This document shows positions 52,511 to 62,038 of a DNA stretch of 64,000 nucleotides, one piece after another. Below the pieces are notes generated by a model. That model searched no databases. It saw only the letters and a program-made list of their open reading frames with translations, and was not told where the DNA came from. Positions within the stretch are counted from its first letter, which is position 1. Every line of letters begins with the position of its first letter. Source of the stretch: Comamonas koreensis (GTDB taxonomy: Bacteria > Pseudomonadota > Gammaproteobacteria > Burkholderiales > Burkholderiaceae_C); the NCBI RefSeq assembly GCF_021026195.1, contig NZ_JAJNCT010000010.1, forward strand, positions 62,001 through 126,000, read 5' to 3'. A program made the translations under genes and the position numbers.

Positions 52511-52587
52511 TGGGGTGGCTGATGGGGCTCGAACCCACGACAACAGGAATCACAATCCTGGACTCTACCAACTGAGCTACAGCCACC
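52511..52587 (-). tRNA. tRNA-His (anticodon GTG)
   Basis: The minus strand folds as a complete cloverleaf: acceptor GGTGGCT with AGCCACC, D-arm AGCTCAGTTGGTAGAG, anticodon stem CAGGA/TCCTG around loop TTGTGAT (anticodon GTG), and T-arm GTGGGTTCGAGCCCC. The terminal CCA is encoded. The extra 5' G paired to the discriminator C is typical of tRNA-His. It lies 59 bp after the ppiD stop and may be transcribed with it. Confidence 0.95.
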
Positions 52588-52646
52588 GTGTTGGGGAAGA
52601 CATGATTATAGCCAGAAATTTGGCTCCTCTCATGAAATCGCCGTTT

Positions 52647-54560
52647 TTATGAATTTTTTGTTTCTGCGGGGCGTGGAACCTTGATCTGCGCCTTGAAACG
52701 CTCCTTGAGCATCTCGTAATAAGCGAGGGTCTCGGCATTGGCCTGGTAACGCTCAAACTCCTGCTTCTGGCGCAAGCGCAGTTCGGCAGAGTCTTCTCCC
52801 CGCGGCACGACCTTGTTCACGCGCACGACGGTGTAGCCGTCGTTGCCCAGGTCCACACCCACCCAGGATGCGGCATCGCCGATCTTGGCATGCATGGCGG
52901 CATTGAGGACGGCAGGCACCTGGCCCTTGGCATCCTGGCGCGACACAACAATGGGAGCGGCCAGCTTGGCACCTGCGGCGTCAGCCTTCCAGGCTTCCAG
53001 CTTGGCTTGTGCGTCCTGGCGAGCGAGTTCCGCAGACTTCTGCGCCACATACAGGTCATGGGCCTTGGCCTTGACTTCTTCGAACGGCAGAATGCGCGCG
53101 TCGAAGTGTTCCACCACACGGCCGGAGGCCAAGGTGCTGGGCGCCACTTCGATGGCTTCGGTGTTGCGCTTGTTTTGCAGCGCATCGCTGGAGAACAGCG
53201 CTTCCAGGAAGGTCGGGTTGGCCAGGGCGCCAGTCGCACCAGTTGCAGCCGTGCGGGTCACATGCTCAGCCTTCTGGATCTTCAGGCCCAGCTTTTCAGC
53301 CACAGGCTGCAGGCTGTCGGACTGCTCGAACACCATGTTGGAGAAGGTCTCGGCCACTTCGGCGTACTTGCGCTGCACCTGCTGGGCCAGCACTTCGGTC
53401 TCGATCTTGGCGCGCAGCTCTTCAAAGCTTGGCGTGCGGGGGGTCTTCACTTCACCCATCTTGATGATGTGGAAACCGTACTCGGTGCTCACCAGGTCGC
53501 TGATATCGCCAGACTTCATGGCAAAGGCGGCGTCTTCGAAAGGCTTGACCATATCGCCAGGCTTGACCCAACCCAGATCACCGCCGCCGTCACGCGAGCC
53601 GGTGTCTTGCGAGTTCTTCTTGGCCAGATCGGCAAACTGCGCAGGGTTGGCCTTGGCTTCGGCCAGAATTTGCTCAGCGCGTTGCTTGGCCTTCTCACGG
53701 TCTGCTGCCGACATGGAGGCAGGTGCGTCGATCAGGATGTGGCTGATGCGACGCTGTTCCTTGTCCATGAAGCGGCTCAGATTTTCCTTGTAGTAGGTAC
53801 GCAGATCGTCTTCGCTAGGCTTGATCATGCCCTTGACGGCTTCAGCATTCAGAACCACGTATTCAATGGTGGACTGCTCCTTTTGGCGGAACAGCTCCTG
53901 GTTGCTCTTGTAGAAAGCCTCCACATCAGCATCGGTGGTCTTGACCTGGGACGCATAGTCCTTGGCAGCAAACTGGGCCAGCTGGATCTCACGCTGCTGG
54001 TAGAGCGCATCAACCGCCAGCTTGGTCTGCTCGTCGGTTGCAAAGGCCGTGTTAGATACACCGCCCAGCACCTGGCGCGCAGCAATATCGCGTCGCATGC
54101 CCGCTTCAAAGCCCTCGGGCGTCATGCCCTGGGCACCCACCAGTGCGCGGTAAGCATCGACGTCCAGCGAGCCATCAGGTTTTTTCAGCGCAGCGATCTG
54201 CGGGATCTCCTGCAGCGCGCGAACCAGCGAGGCATTGTCCACCGTCAGGTGCATTTTTTGCACGGCGGCATCGATCACCTGGTCACGCACCATGCGCTCC
54301 AAGGTCAGATAGCGGGCTTCTGGGCCGTCCATCCACTTGGCGTCCATGTTGGGATCTTGCTGACGCATACGGTCAGAGGCAACGCGGTGTGCATTGTCCC
54401 AATCCATCTGCGTAATGTCTTTGCCATTGACTTTGGCGACCACCGGGCTCTTTTCGGTGAAGTAGTTCTGGTTCACGCCCACCAAAACAAAAGACAGAAT
54501 GATCAGCAAGAACAGCGGATACATCAGCACCTTGGAGTACTTGCGGATGGTTTCAAACAT
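52647..54560 (-). CDS. ppiD: Peptidyl-prolyl isomerase / periplasmic folding chaperone PpiD
   Basis: The 637-residue protein has a single N-terminal membrane anchor (VLMYPLFLLIILSFVLVGVN, about residues 11-30), a SurA_N-like chaperone region (about 35-250), one parvulin domain (about 265-365: RRISHILIDAPASMSAADRE and GGDLGWVKPGDMVKPFEDAA, STEYGFHIIKMGEV) and a long C-terminal chaperone part. PpiD sits at the Sec translocon and helps newly exported outer-membrane proteins fold. It follows hup and tRNA-Val on the same strand, matching the E. coli hupB-ppiD order. A terminator-like hairpin with a nine-T run lies only about 20 bp before its start codon. Confidence 0.93.
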   Translation of the reverse strand: MFETIRKYSKVLMYPLFLLIILSFVLVGVNQNYFTEKSPVVAKVNGKDITQMDWDNAHRVASDRMRQQDPNMDAKWMDGPEARYLTLERMVRDQVIDAAVQKMHLTVDNASLVRALQEIPQIAALKKPDGSLDVDAYRALVGAQGMTPEGFEAGMRRDIAARQVLGGVSNTAFATDEQTKLAVDALYQQREIQLAQFAAKDYASQVKTTDADVEAFYKSNQELFRQKEQSTIEYVVLNAEAVKGMIKPSEDDLRTYYKENLSRFMDKEQRRISHILIDAPASMSAADREKAKQRAEQILAEAKANPAQFADLAKKNSQDTGSRDGGGDLGWVKPGDMVKPFEDAAFAMKSGDISDLVSTEYGFHIIKMGEVKTPRTPSFEELRAKIETEVLAQQVQRKYAEVAETFSNMVFEQSDSLQPVAEKLGLKIQKAEHVTRTAATGATGALANPTFLEALFSSDALQNKRNTEAIEVAPSTLASGRVVEHFDARILPFEEVKAKAHDLYVAQKSAELARQDAQAKLEAWKADAAGAKLAAPIVVSRQDAKGQVPAVLNAAMHAKIGDAASWVGVDLGNDGYTVVRVNKVVPRGEDSAELRLRQKQEFERYQANAETLAYYEMLKERFKAQIKVPRPAETKNS

Positions 54561-54580
54561 CGTCTAACTTTCCTGAGGAC

Positions 54581-54610
54581 AAAAAAAAAGGCGAACCCTC
54601 ATTCGCCTTT
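54581..54610 (-). terminator. Terminator-like hairpin in the ppiD leader
   Basis: On the minus strand, stem AAAGGCGAA/TTCGCCTTT (54602-54610 with 54587-54595) is followed by a run of nine T residues. It ends about 5 nt before the ppiD Shine-Dalgarno (CAGGAAAG), leaving almost no room for a promoter between them. Confidence 0.8.
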
Positions 54611-54611
54611 A

Positions 54612-55245
54612 TTCGGTTTTACTCCAGGAGTGCGGGCTTGCTGCTTGGCCTGAAACGCCTACCCTACGCTTGCAATGGATGATTTCACATTACAAATCAA
54701 TCAGATAGCCCCAGCGCCGACGCAGACACCCCGCCCCCCTGTCAAATAGGGCGTGCAACATGCGTCTTGGCAACGCATGAACGTCGAAACAGCAAGTGTA
54801 CAGCGAAAGAGTTTTTGATCCCTATGAGGTCCAGGGGCGCGTTAGGGAATACGGGAATTTCGCAGCCGCAGAGGGGCGGAATGCGGCGCGGATGCCGCAC
54901 TTCATCGGTTTGGCTCCAGATGCGAACTGGGGATCTGGCGGCTGGGATGGCCAGGATGCAGCACCCTGCCCCTCAACCTTTGCGTGGCGAGCGCATCTTG
55001 GCAGCGTGCAAGAGCAGCTTTATCAGTACAGCCGTCACGACCTGAAGGCATCGGTCCAAAGAATCCAGGGATACTCTTTGACAAAGCCAAGAAGTCTTAT
55101 CGATTCCAGCCCTGCGGAAAGGCACCATGCCATCAAGATAATGACCGCGAAGCCATGCCAGACCAAGCGGCTGATTCATTTTTACTCGGCAGCGAAGAGC
55201 CGATCGCAGCAGACCTTGCAGCCGCCTATGGATGAACAAAGAAAA
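54612..55245. other. Stretch without a supported gene between tRNA-Val terminator and ppiD leader
   Basis: About 630 bp lie between two minus-strand terminators. Base composition is less GC-rich than the surroundings. A plus-strand frame of about 140 codons from 54796 is open but resembles no family and runs on through the terminator and tRNA. The segment must contain the ppiD promoter unless ppiD is read from hup. No integrase, att repeat or tRNA fragment was found. It may be the decayed remains of an insert next to tRNA-Val. Confidence 0.45.
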
Positions 55246-55271
55246 AACCCCTTAGATCGCTCTAAGGGGTT
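55246..55271 (-). terminator. Terminator of the hup-tRNA-Val transcript
   Basis: Minus-strand stem AACCCCTTAGA/TCTAAGGGGTT with loop GCGA is followed by TTTTTTC. It lies about 18 bp after the 3' end of tRNA-Val. Confidence 0.9.
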
Positions 55272-55288
55272 GATTTTCTTGGTTAGAT

Positions 55289-55364
55289 TGGTGGGTGCTG
55301 ACGGGGTCGAACCGCCGACCTACGCCTTGTAAGGGCGCCGCTCTACCAACTGAGCTAAGCACCC
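55289..55364 (-). tRNA. tRNA-Val (anticodon TAC)
   Basis: The minus strand folds as a cloverleaf: acceptor GGGTGCT/AGCACCC, D-arm AGCTCAGTTGGTAGAGC, anticodon loop CTTACAA (anticodon TAC) on stem GCGCC/GGCGT, T-arm with GGTTCGACC, discriminator A and encoded CCA. It starts 16 bp after the hup stop codon, so it is probably processed from the hup transcript. Confidence 0.95.
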
Positions 55365-55380
55365 CACCTGATAACCGAAA

Positions 55381-55653
55381 TTAGTTCAGCGCATCTTTCA
55401 ATGCCTTGCCTGGACGGAACTTAGGCACCTTGGCTGCCTTGATCTTGATCGCAGCGCCGGTACGTGGGTTACGGCCGGTACGTGCAGCACGCTTGCCAAC
55501 GGCGAAGGTACCAAAACCTACCAGAGAGACTGTACCACCTTTTTTCAAGGTCTTCTTCACTGCGTCAATGGTGGACTCCAGCGCACGAGCCGCAGCAGCC
55601 TTGGAGATATCAGCATTGTTAGCAATGTGCTCAATGAGTTCAGTTTTATTCAC
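55381..55653 (-). CDS. hup: HU-family DNA-binding protein
   Basis: The 90-residue protein is a typical HU subunit: [60 protein letters not shown] and [20 protein letters not shown], the last being the DNA-clamp arm. HU dimers bend and compact DNA and help replication and repair. Position ahead of ppiD matches hupB of E. coli, but lon, usually upstream, is not here; pgsA and uvrC are instead. A promoter with good -35/-10 spacing lies about 50 bp upstream. Confidence 0.97.
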   Translation of the reverse strand: MNKTELIEHIANNADISKAAAARALESTIDAVKKTLKKGGTVSLVGFGTFAVGKRAARTGRNPRTGAAIKIKAAKVPKFRPGKALKDALN

Positions 55654-55959
55654 AAGCAGCCTCTATTAATCAAGAGAGTTAAGGAAGTGTATGTTTCATC
55701 CCATTATGAGCAGTTTGTATAGCGTACAACTGTCACAGATTCAAAAACAACACCACTGGCACGAAATTTTCATCTCGACCCCAGCGCCTCTGGAATGAGA
55801 TGAATTCTAGACGGAATTTCTGGGTACTCAGGCAAAAAATCACTTTTTTTCGCTGACCAGCGCCCGGTTTGTCTTGCAAAAGCCAGGCATCACGGGCCCT
55901 GTAGCCTGAATTCCTTTTACAGGCGAGGTGCAGTCTACGCCCAAACCTGCTGCGGCCGA
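55654..55959. other. Non-coding space between hup and pgsA
   Basis: About 306 bp with no supported gene. The left half holds the hup leader and promoter (55701-55729). The right half, next to the pgsA stop, contains an inverted pair CCTGTA/TACAGG at about 55899-55924 that could form a weak hairpin for the pgsA transcript; no T-run follows on the minus strand. Confidence 0.5.
55701..55729 (-). promoter_or_regulatory. Candidate sigma-70 promoter of hup
   Basis: On the minus strand TTGTAC (-35) is separated by 17 bp from TAATGG (-10), with CATAAT overlapping. It lies about 48 bp upstream of the hup start codon. Confidence 0.55.
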
Positions 55960-56526
55960 CTAAGAATCAACCCTAGCCCGGATCTCGGGCAAGGCCTTTT
56001 GCAGGTAGTAGATCATCGACCAGACGGTGAGCACCGCTGCGCCCCAGATCAGCCAGGTGCCCCAGACGCCAGTGTCAATGCCAGCCACCTTGCCGTCATA
56101 GAGCAAAAATGGGATGGCCACCATCTGCACGGTGGTCTTGAGCTTGCCCACCATGTGCACGGCCACGCTCTTGCTGGCGCCAATGCGCGCCATCCATTCC
56201 CGCAGGGCCGAGATGGCGATCTCTCGGCCAATGATGATCAGCGCGACAAACACATCGGCACGCTGCAGGTAGACCAGGATCAGCAGCGAAGCGCAGACCA
56301 GGAACTTGTCGGCCACCGGATCCAGAAAGGCCCCGAACGACGAGGTCTGGTTGAGCTTGCGAGCCAGAAAGCCGTCGAGCCAATCGGTGAACGCGAACAC
56401 CACAAACATGACGGTGGCCCACAGGTTCTTGGTGGCCATATCAAGAGGCGAGTAATACACGCCGATGATGAGCGGGATAGCGACAATGCGCGTCCAGGTC
56501 ATGATGGTGGGGATCGTGAAGAACAT
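55960..56526 (-). CDS. pgsA: CDP-diacylglycerol-glycerol-3-phosphate 3-phosphatidyltransferase
   Basis: The 188-residue membrane enzyme makes phosphatidylglycerol phosphate from CDP-diacylglycerol and glycerol-3-phosphate. The CDP-alcohol phosphatidyltransferase signature DG-x2-AR-x8-G-x3-D-x3-D is visible in DGFLARKLNQTSSFGAFLD followed by PVADKF. The N-terminus MFFTIPTIMTWTRIVAIPLI matches PgsA, and four to five helices follow. It lies 107 bp after uvrC on the same strand, the uvrC-pgsA order known from many proteobacteria. Confidence 0.96.
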   Translation of the reverse strand: MFFTIPTIMTWTRIVAIPLIIGVYYSPLDMATKNLWATVMFVVFAFTDWLDGFLARKLNQTSSFGAFLDPVADKFLVCASLLILVYLQRADVFVALIIIGREIAISALREWMARIGASKSVAVHMVGKLKTTVQMVAIPFLLYDGKVAGIDTGVWGTWLIWGAAVLTVWSMIYYLQKALPEIRARVDS

Positions 56527-56633
56527 GCGGCTATTGTGGCACGCTACGGTGCAAATTCAGTGAACGATATGGCGTTTAGCACCGATGGCAGGCCAGCCTG
56601 CGCAAGCTGTTGCCAGCCCGCACAGGCTGCGCA

Positions 56634-58619
56634 TCAATGCAGGGCCTTGTAGATGTCCTCGGCCAGGGCTGGAGAGATGCCATCGACGGTCATCAGGTCA
56701 TCGACACCGGCCTCCTCCACGCCGCGCACGCCACCAAAGCGCTGCAGCAGGCGCGCCCGCTTCTTGGGCCCGACCCCGGGAATGTCTTCCAGCCGGCTGC
56801 CCCCTACCCGCACCTTGGCACGCGCAGCGCGCATGCCGGTGATCGCAAAGCGGTGCGCCTCGTCGCGTATCTGCGCCACCAGCATCAGCGCGGCCGAGTC
56901 ACGGCCCAGATAGACCTTGTCGCGCCCGTCGCAGAACACCAGTTCTTCCAGGCCCACCTTGCGGCCCTCGCCTTTCTCCACACCCACGATGCGCGACAGG
57001 TCCAGACCCAGCTCGGCAAACACCTCGCGCGCCACGCCGACCTGGCCCTTGCCGCCGTCGATCAGCACGATGTCGGGCAAACGGGCAGCGCCCTTGCCCA
57101 GCTCGGCACCGCCGGCGTCGCGCTGGGCCTCGGCCACCTTGCTGTAGCGGCGCGTCAGCACCTGGCGCATGGCGGCATAGTCGTCGCCGCCGGTGATGCC
57201 CTCGATCTTGTAGCGCCGGTATTCGCTGCTTTGCATCTTGTGGTGGTGGAACACCACGCAAGAGGCCTGGGTGTTCTCACCCGAGGTGTGCGAGATGTCA
57301 AAACACTCGATGGTCAGCTGGTCGATATCGTCCTGCGGCAAATCCAGTGCTTCGACCAAGGCACGTGTGCGCGCTTGCTGCGAGCCCTCTTCGGCCAGCA
57401 GGCGGGCCAGTTGCAGCTGCGCATTTTTTTGCGCCATCTCCAGCCACACCCGGCGCTCCTCGCGCGGCTGCGACACCGCCGCAATGCGCGTGCCGGTCTG
57501 CTGGGACAAGGCCTCCAGCAGCGCGGGCTCCAGTGCCACGCTGACCACCAGCACCGGCGGCGGTGCCACCTGCAAATAGTGCTGGGCCACGAAGGCTTCC
57601 AGCACGCGCTGCTCCACGGTCTTGGCAGGTGGGGCCACACTCGGCTGGCCGCCCGCCTGGTCCTCGGCTTCTTCGGCCTCTTCCATGCTGGCGATGGCTG
57701 CGCTGTCCTCGACATGCACCGGGAAGTACGCACGGTCACCCAGATGCCGGCCACCGCGCACCATGGCCAGGTTCACGCAGGCCTTGCCGCCCTGCACCTG
57801 CACCGCGAGCATGTCCACATCGCGGTCGTCGATGGTCTCGATGCTTTGCTGGTGCAGCATGCTAGCCAGCGCCTTGATCTGGTTACGGATGTCGGCCGCC
57901 TGCTCAAACTCCAGCTTGTCCGAGTGCGCCATCATGCGCGCCTCCAGCGTCTTGAGCAGGGTGTCGGTCTCGCCGCGCAGCATGGCCTCGGCATGGGCCA
58001 CATCGGCGGCGTAGTCCTCGGGGCTGATGTGGTCCACGCAGGGGGCACTGCAGCGCTTGATCTGGTACAGCAGGCAAGGCCGGGTGCGGTTGCTGAAGAT
58101 GCTGTCCTCGCAGGTGCGCAGGCGGAACACCTTTTGCAGCAGCAGGATGGTTTCCTTGACCGCCCAGGCATTTGGGTAGGGGCCGAAATAGCGCTGGCGC
58201 TTGTCGGTCGCACCCCGGTAATAGGCCACGCGCGGGTAGCACTGGCTGGGGGGCGTGCGCATGTCGCCATCGTGGATGGCCATGCCGGTGATCTTCAGGT
58301 AGGGATAGCTTTTGTCATCCCGAAAAAGAATGTTGTATTTCGGGTGCAGGGTCTTGATGAGGTTGTTTTCCAGCAGCAGCGCTTCGGCTTCGGAGCGCAC
58401 CACCGTGGTCTCCATGCGCACGATCTTGCCCACCATGTGGCCGATGCGCGTGCCGCCATGGTCCTTCTGGAAATAGCTCGATACCCGGCGCTTGAGGTTG
58501 ATGGCCTTGCCCACATACAGCAGGGCATCGCTGGCGTCGAAATAGCGGTAGACCCCGGGCATGGCTGGCAAGCCAGCCACCTGGGCAAGAAGTTCGGGAG
58601 AGTGCACGTAGGTGGGCAT
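56634..58619 (-). CDS. uvrC: Excinuclease ABC subunit C
   Basis: The 661-residue protein makes the two incisions of nucleotide excision repair. The N-terminal GIY-YIG domain is visible in [20 protein letters not shown] followed by [12 protein letters not shown]; a UvrB-binding UVR motif lies near residue 215-250 ([20 protein letters not shown]); an endonuclease V/RNase H-like domain ([20 protein letters not shown]) and C-terminal helix-hairpin-helix ([18 protein letters not shown]) follow. No LexA box is visible just upstream. It is slightly longer than the E. coli enzyme, with an Ala/Glu-rich insertion near residues 305-335. Confidence 0.97.
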   Translation of the reverse strand: MPTYVHSPELLAQVAGLPAMPGVYRYFDASDALLYVGKAINLKRRVSSYFQKDHGGTRIGHMVGKIVRMETTVVRSEAEALLLENNLIKTLHPKYNILFRDDKSYPYLKITGMAIHDGDMRTPPSQCYPRVAYYRGATDKRQRYFGPYPNAWAVKETILLLQKVFRLRTCEDSIFSNRTRPCLLYQIKRCSAPCVDHISPEDYAADVAHAEAMLRGETDTLLKTLEARMMAHSDKLEFEQAADIRNQIKALASMLHQQSIETIDDRDVDMLAVQVQGGKACVNLAMVRGGRHLGDRAYFPVHVEDSAAIASMEEAEEAEDQAGGQPSVAPPAKTVEQRVLEAFVAQHYLQVAPPPVLVVSVALEPALLEALSQQTGTRIAAVSQPREERRVWLEMAQKNAQLQLARLLAEEGSQQARTRALVEALDLPQDDIDQLTIECFDISHTSGENTQASCVVFHHHKMQSSEYRRYKIEGITGGDDYAAMRQVLTRRYSKVAEAQRDAGGAELGKGAARLPDIVLIDGGKGQVGVAREVFAELGLDLSRIVGVEKGEGRKVGLEELVFCDGRDKVYLGRDSAALMLVAQIRDEAHRFAITGMRAARAKVRVGGSRLEDIPGVGPKKRARLLQRFGGVRGVEEAGVDDLMTVDGISPALAEDIYKALH

Positions 58620-58680
58620 GGCGCTATTGTCTTATGCCCAGGCCCGGCCCGCAGCGAACAGGCCCTTCAGCCATGTGCGC

Positions 58681-59895
58681 TCACTGCACAATGCCGCGCT
58701 CACGCAAGGCCGCAATCTGCGCAGCGCTCAGGCCCAGGCCCTGCAGTACGGCATCGGTGTCATCGCCCAGATGGGGCGCGCTGCTGCGGATCGTGCCTGG
58801 CGTAACGGACAGCTTGGGCACGATGCCCGGCACCTCGACCGTGTGTCCATCGCGCGTGGTTTGCGGCACGATCATCTGGCGCGCACGGTAGTGTGGGTCT
58901 TCGCTGATGTCCTTGGCGGTGTAGACCTTGCCGGCCGGCACCCTTGCAGCGGCCAACGCATCCATCACCTGCGCAATCGCGCGCGGCTGTGTCCAGGCGC
59001 TGATGGCCGCATCGATCTCCTCTATACGTGCCACCCGTCCCGCATTGCTGGCCAGGTCGGGCGCCTGGCCCAGGTCAGGCCGGCCAATGGTGTCCATCAG
59101 CCGCCTGAAGATGCTGTCGCCATTGCCGGCCACCAGCACCCAGCCATCCTGGCAGGCATAGGCGTTGGACGGCGCAATGCCCGGCAAGGCGCTGCCCGCC
59201 GCCTCGCGCACCACGCCAAAGGCGCTGTACTCGGGGATCAGGCTTTCCATCACATTGAAGACCGCCTCATGCAAGGCCACATCGATCACCTGGCCGCTGC
59301 CGCCATTCACCTTGCGGTGGTAGAGCGCCATCATCACGCCGATGACGCCATGCAGTGCCGCCAAGGTGTCGCCAATCGACACCCCCACGCGCACAGGCAC
59401 CCGCCCGGGCTCGGCCGTCAGGTGGCGCAGGCCGCCCATCGCCTCGCCAATCACGCCAAAGCCTGGCAGGTCGCGGTAAGGGCCGGTTTGCCCGTAGCCG
59501 GAGATGCGCAGCATCACCAGGCCCGGGTTGATCGCATGCAGCTCCTCGGGCGACATGCCCCAGCCCTCGAGGGTGCCGGGGCGGAAGTTCTCCACCAGCA
59601 CATCGGCCTCGGCAATCAGCTGGCGGGCAATGTCCTGCGCTTCTTTCTGGCGCAAATCCAGCGCCAGCGATTGCTTGTTGCGCGACTGCACCTGCCACCA
59701 GACGGAGGTGCCATCCTGCAGCAGGCGCCAGTTGCGCAGCGGGTCGCCCGCGCCGGTGGCCTCGATCTTGACCACCTCGGCCCCAAACTCGCCCAAGGTC
59801 TTGCCGCAAAAGGGGCCGGCAATCAGCTGGCCCATCTCGACCACCTTGACGCCTTGCAAAGCCATGGGCCCGGGGGTTGCAGTGTGGGGGTTCAT
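58681..59895 (-). CDS. Class III CoA-transferase (CaiB/BaiF family), second copy
   Basis: The 404-residue protein starts at 59895 behind a GGAGAC site and has the CaiB/BaiF marks QGVKVVEMGQLIAGPFCGKT, LGEFGAEVVKIEATGAGDPL, EADVLVENFRPGTLEGWGMS and the probable catalytic Asp in GSGQVIDVALHEAVFN. It moves CoA between dicarboxylic or other acids; this subgroup resembles succinyl-CoA-dependent transferases such as those for mesaconate or itaconate-type acids. It is only distantly similar to the copy at 3503. It is divergent from earP and stands alone downstream of nothing obviously catabolic, so its substrate cannot be assigned. Confidence 0.9.
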   Translation of the reverse strand: MNPHTATPGPMALQGVKVVEMGQLIAGPFCGKTLGEFGAEVVKIEATGAGDPLRNWRLLQDGTSVWWQVQSRNKQSLALDLRQKEAQDIARQLIAEADVLVENFRPGTLEGWGMSPEELHAINPGLVMLRISGYGQTGPYRDLPGFGVIGEAMGGLRHLTAEPGRVPVRVGVSIGDTLAALHGVIGVMMALYHRKVNGGSGQVIDVALHEAVFNVMESLIPEYSAFGVVREAAGSALPGIAPSNAYACQDGWVLVAGNGDSIFRRLMDTIGRPDLGQAPDLASNAGRVARIEEIDAAISAWTQPRAIAQVMDALAAARVPAGKVYTAKDISEDPHYRARQMIVPQTTRDGHTVEVPGIVPKLSVTPGTIRSSAPHLGDDTDAVLQGLGLSAAQIAALRERGIVQ

Positions 59896-59988
59896 GTCTG
59901 TCTCCATGCTTGATCAACTGGGGCTTATTGTGGCCCAGGCGCATACCCCGCGCAGTGACGCCCGGGACTGCACTATCATCGCCCCGTC

Positions 59989-61098
59989 ATGCCCAACGCT
60001 CCCACCCAGCCCTCCGCCACGCCCATCCCAGCCCCACAGGTCTGGGATATCTTTTGCCAGGTGATCGACAACTTTGGCGACATTGGCGTCTGCTGGCGCC
60101 TGGCTGCCGACCTGGCCCAGCGCGGCTGCCAGGTGCGCCTGTGGGTGGACGACGCCAGCGCGCTGGCCTGGATGGCGCCGCAGGGCGCAGCTGGCGTGAC
60201 GGTGCAGCCCTGGCCCGATGCGGTGCCGGCCAGCGGCGTTGCCGATGTGGTGGTGGAAGCCTTTGGCTGCGAGATTCCGCCCGCCTTCCAGCAGGCGCTG
60301 GCGGCGCGTGCGCAGTCCTCAACACAGCGGCCCAACGTCTGGATCAATCTGGAATACCTGTCTGCCGAAGACTATGTGGAACGCTGCCACCGCCTGCCCT
60401 CAAGGCTGATGAGCGGCCCCGCTGCTGGCCTTACGCGCTGGTTCTTCTACCCCGGGTTCAGCACCGGCACCGGCGGCCTGCTGCGCGAGGCCGATCTGCC
60501 CCAGCGCCGGGCAGGCTTTGACCGCAGCGCCTGGCGCGCGCGACACGGCCTGCAAGACGGCGACCTGGTGTTTTCGCTGTTCTGCTATGAGCCGCCCGCT
60601 TTTTTGCAGGCCTTTGCCAGCGCTGGCTCGGCCACGCAATGGCTGGTCACCCCCGGCCGCGCCACAGCGCTGGTGCAGCAGCAACTGCCCCAGCCCCTGC
60701 CCCGCCAGGTGCAGCTGCTGCAGCCCTGCAGCCAGCCAGAATTCGACGAAATGCTCTGGTCCTGCGACCTCAACTTTGTGCGTGGCGAAGACTCGCTGGT
60801 GCGGGCACTGTGGGCAGGCCAGCCCTTTGTCTGGCAGATCTACCCGCAGGACGACAATGCCCACCATGCCAAGCTGGAGGCCTTTCTGGATTGGCTGGAC
60901 GCGCCGGGCAGCCTGCGCCAAGCCCATGCCGCCTGGAATGGCATCCCAGGCACTGATGGCGCCCCCCCTGCCTGGCCCGCCCCCACAGCGGCGGTGCTGG
61001 CGCAATGGGCGCAGTGCGTGCAGGCGGCGCGCAACAGTCTGCTGCGCCAGCCCAGCCTTGCCGAGCAGCTGATGGCATTTGCAGACGAAAAATGTTAG
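59989..61098 (+). CDS. earP: EF-P arginine rhamnosyltransferase
   Basis: The 369-residue protein belongs to the EarP (DUF2331) glycosyltransferase family, a GT-B fold enzyme that transfers rhamnose from dTDP-rhamnose to Arg32 of elongation factor P. The N-terminal substrate motif is VWDIFCQVIDNFGDIGVCWR, and WSCDLNFVRGEDSLVRALWA plus GQPFVWQIYPQDDNAHHAKL carry the nucleotide-sugar-binding residues. Its partner efp lies 165 bp downstream and has Arg at position 32. The pair is diagnostic of the rhamnosylation branch found in Pseudomonas, Neisseria and many betaproteobacteria. Confidence 0.96.
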   Translation: MPNAPTQPSATPIPAPQVWDIFCQVIDNFGDIGVCWRLAADLAQRGCQVRLWVDDASALAWMAPQGAAGVTVQPWPDAVPASGVADVVVEAFGCEIPPAFQQALAARAQSSTQRPNVWINLEYLSAEDYVERCHRLPSRLMSGPAAGLTRWFFYPGFSTGTGGLLREADLPQRRAGFDRSAWRARHGLQDGDLVFSLFCYEPPAFLQAFASAGSATQWLVTPGRATALVQQQLPQPLPRQVQLLQPCSQPEFDEMLWSCDLNFVRGEDSLVRALWAGQPFVWQIYPQDDNAHHAKLEAFLDWLDAPGSLRQAHAAWNGIPGTDGAPPAWPAPTAAVLAQWAQCVQAARNSLLRQPSLAEQLMAFADEKC

Positions 61099-61263
61099 AA
61101 TCGGAGTCTTTGCGCTTATCCGCGCACCCAGCGCCGCCAGGCAGCTAGGTTTGACGGATGCGCACAACGCCGCGGAACATGCTACGGCGCAGCACAGCCC
61201 GTCCAACGACACTTGCGCGCCGCCCGTAGAAGTTTGAGCGGCCCAACACAGGCACCTATTGCT

Positions 61264-61818
61264 ATGAAAATCGCTCAAGAAATCCGCGCTGGTAACGTGA
61301 TCATGTTCGGTAAGGACCCGATGATCGTTCTGAAGACCGAATACGCACGTGGCGGCCGTGGCGCTGCAACCGTGCGCATGAAGCTCAAGAGCCTGATCGG
61401 CAACTTCGGCACGGAAAACGTGTTCAAGGCCGACGACAAGATCGACAACGTGATCCTGGAAAAGAAGGACTGCACGTACTCCTACTTCGCAGACCCCATG
61501 TACGTCTGGATGGACCCTGAGTTCAACCAGTACGAAGTGGAAGCCGAAAACATGGCTGACGCCCTGAACTACCTCGAAGACGGCATGACCGCTGAAGTGG
61601 TGTTCTATGACGGCAAGGCCATCTCCGTCGAACTGCCCACCACCATCGTGCGCGAAATCACCTGGACCGAGCCAGCCGTCAAGGGCGACACCTCCGGCAA
61701 GGTGCTCAAGCCTGCCAAGATCGCTACCGGTTTTGAAATCGCTGTGCCACTGTTCGTGAGCCAGGAAGACAAGATCGAAATCGACACCCGCACTGCCGAA
61801 TACCGCAAGCGCGTGTAA
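61264..61818 (+). CDS. efp: Elongation factor P (Arg32 type)
   Basis: The 184-residue protein starts [20 protein letters not shown], and residue 32 is Arg in [12 protein letters not shown], the site rhamnosylated by EarP; lysine-type EF-P would have Lys at this place. EF-P relieves ribosome stalling at polyproline stretches. The three barrel domains are present and the length is normal. The frame is open 17 codons upstream, but the ATG at 61264 matches EF-P N-termini. A terminator follows the gene. Confidence 0.97.
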   Translation: MKIAQEIRAGNVIMFGKDPMIVLKTEYARGGRGAATVRMKLKSLIGNFGTENVFKADDKIDNVILEKKDCTYSYFADPMYVWMDPEFNQYEVEAENMADALNYLEDGMTAEVVFYDGKAISVELPTTIVREITWTEPAVKGDTSGKVLKPAKIATGFEIAVPLFVSQEDKIEIDTRTAEYRKRV

Positions 61819-61847
61819 TGCCTGGGCCACGAGGCCCTCGCCGAAGC

Positions 61848-61873
61848 AACCTCCATGCCCCGCGCTGGAGGTT
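61848..61873 (+). terminator. Terminator of efp
   Basis: Stem AACCTCCA/TGGAGGTT with a 10-nt loop is followed by a T-run, about 30 bp after the efp stop codon. Confidence 0.88.
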
Positions 61874-62038
61874 TTTTTTCGCCCCAGCATCGCTTGCACC
61901 CAACTCCAGTGCCAGCTGCAACAGGCCATCTGAAGCCTCAAACATCCAGATACATATTTTTACCCATTAAAAATAGCCAAATATTTTAGCCCCGGTAAAA
62001 TACCTGGCTTAGCAAGAACAAAGAAAGAACAAGTGGCC

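Noticed and set aside
54796..55332. A 178-codon plus-strand open frame between ppiD and hup
   Set aside because: It runs through a terminator hairpin and into tRNA-Val; the final residues (GVEPPTYAL) are the typical false translation of a tRNA T-arm region. No family resemblance in the rest.
58620..58690. Possible LexA box before uvrC
   Set aside because: No matching core in the upstream sequence.
56610..58805. A 731-codon plus-strand open frame over uvrC
   Set aside because: Antisense shadow of uvrC; composition is His/Gln/Ala-rich and unlike any family.
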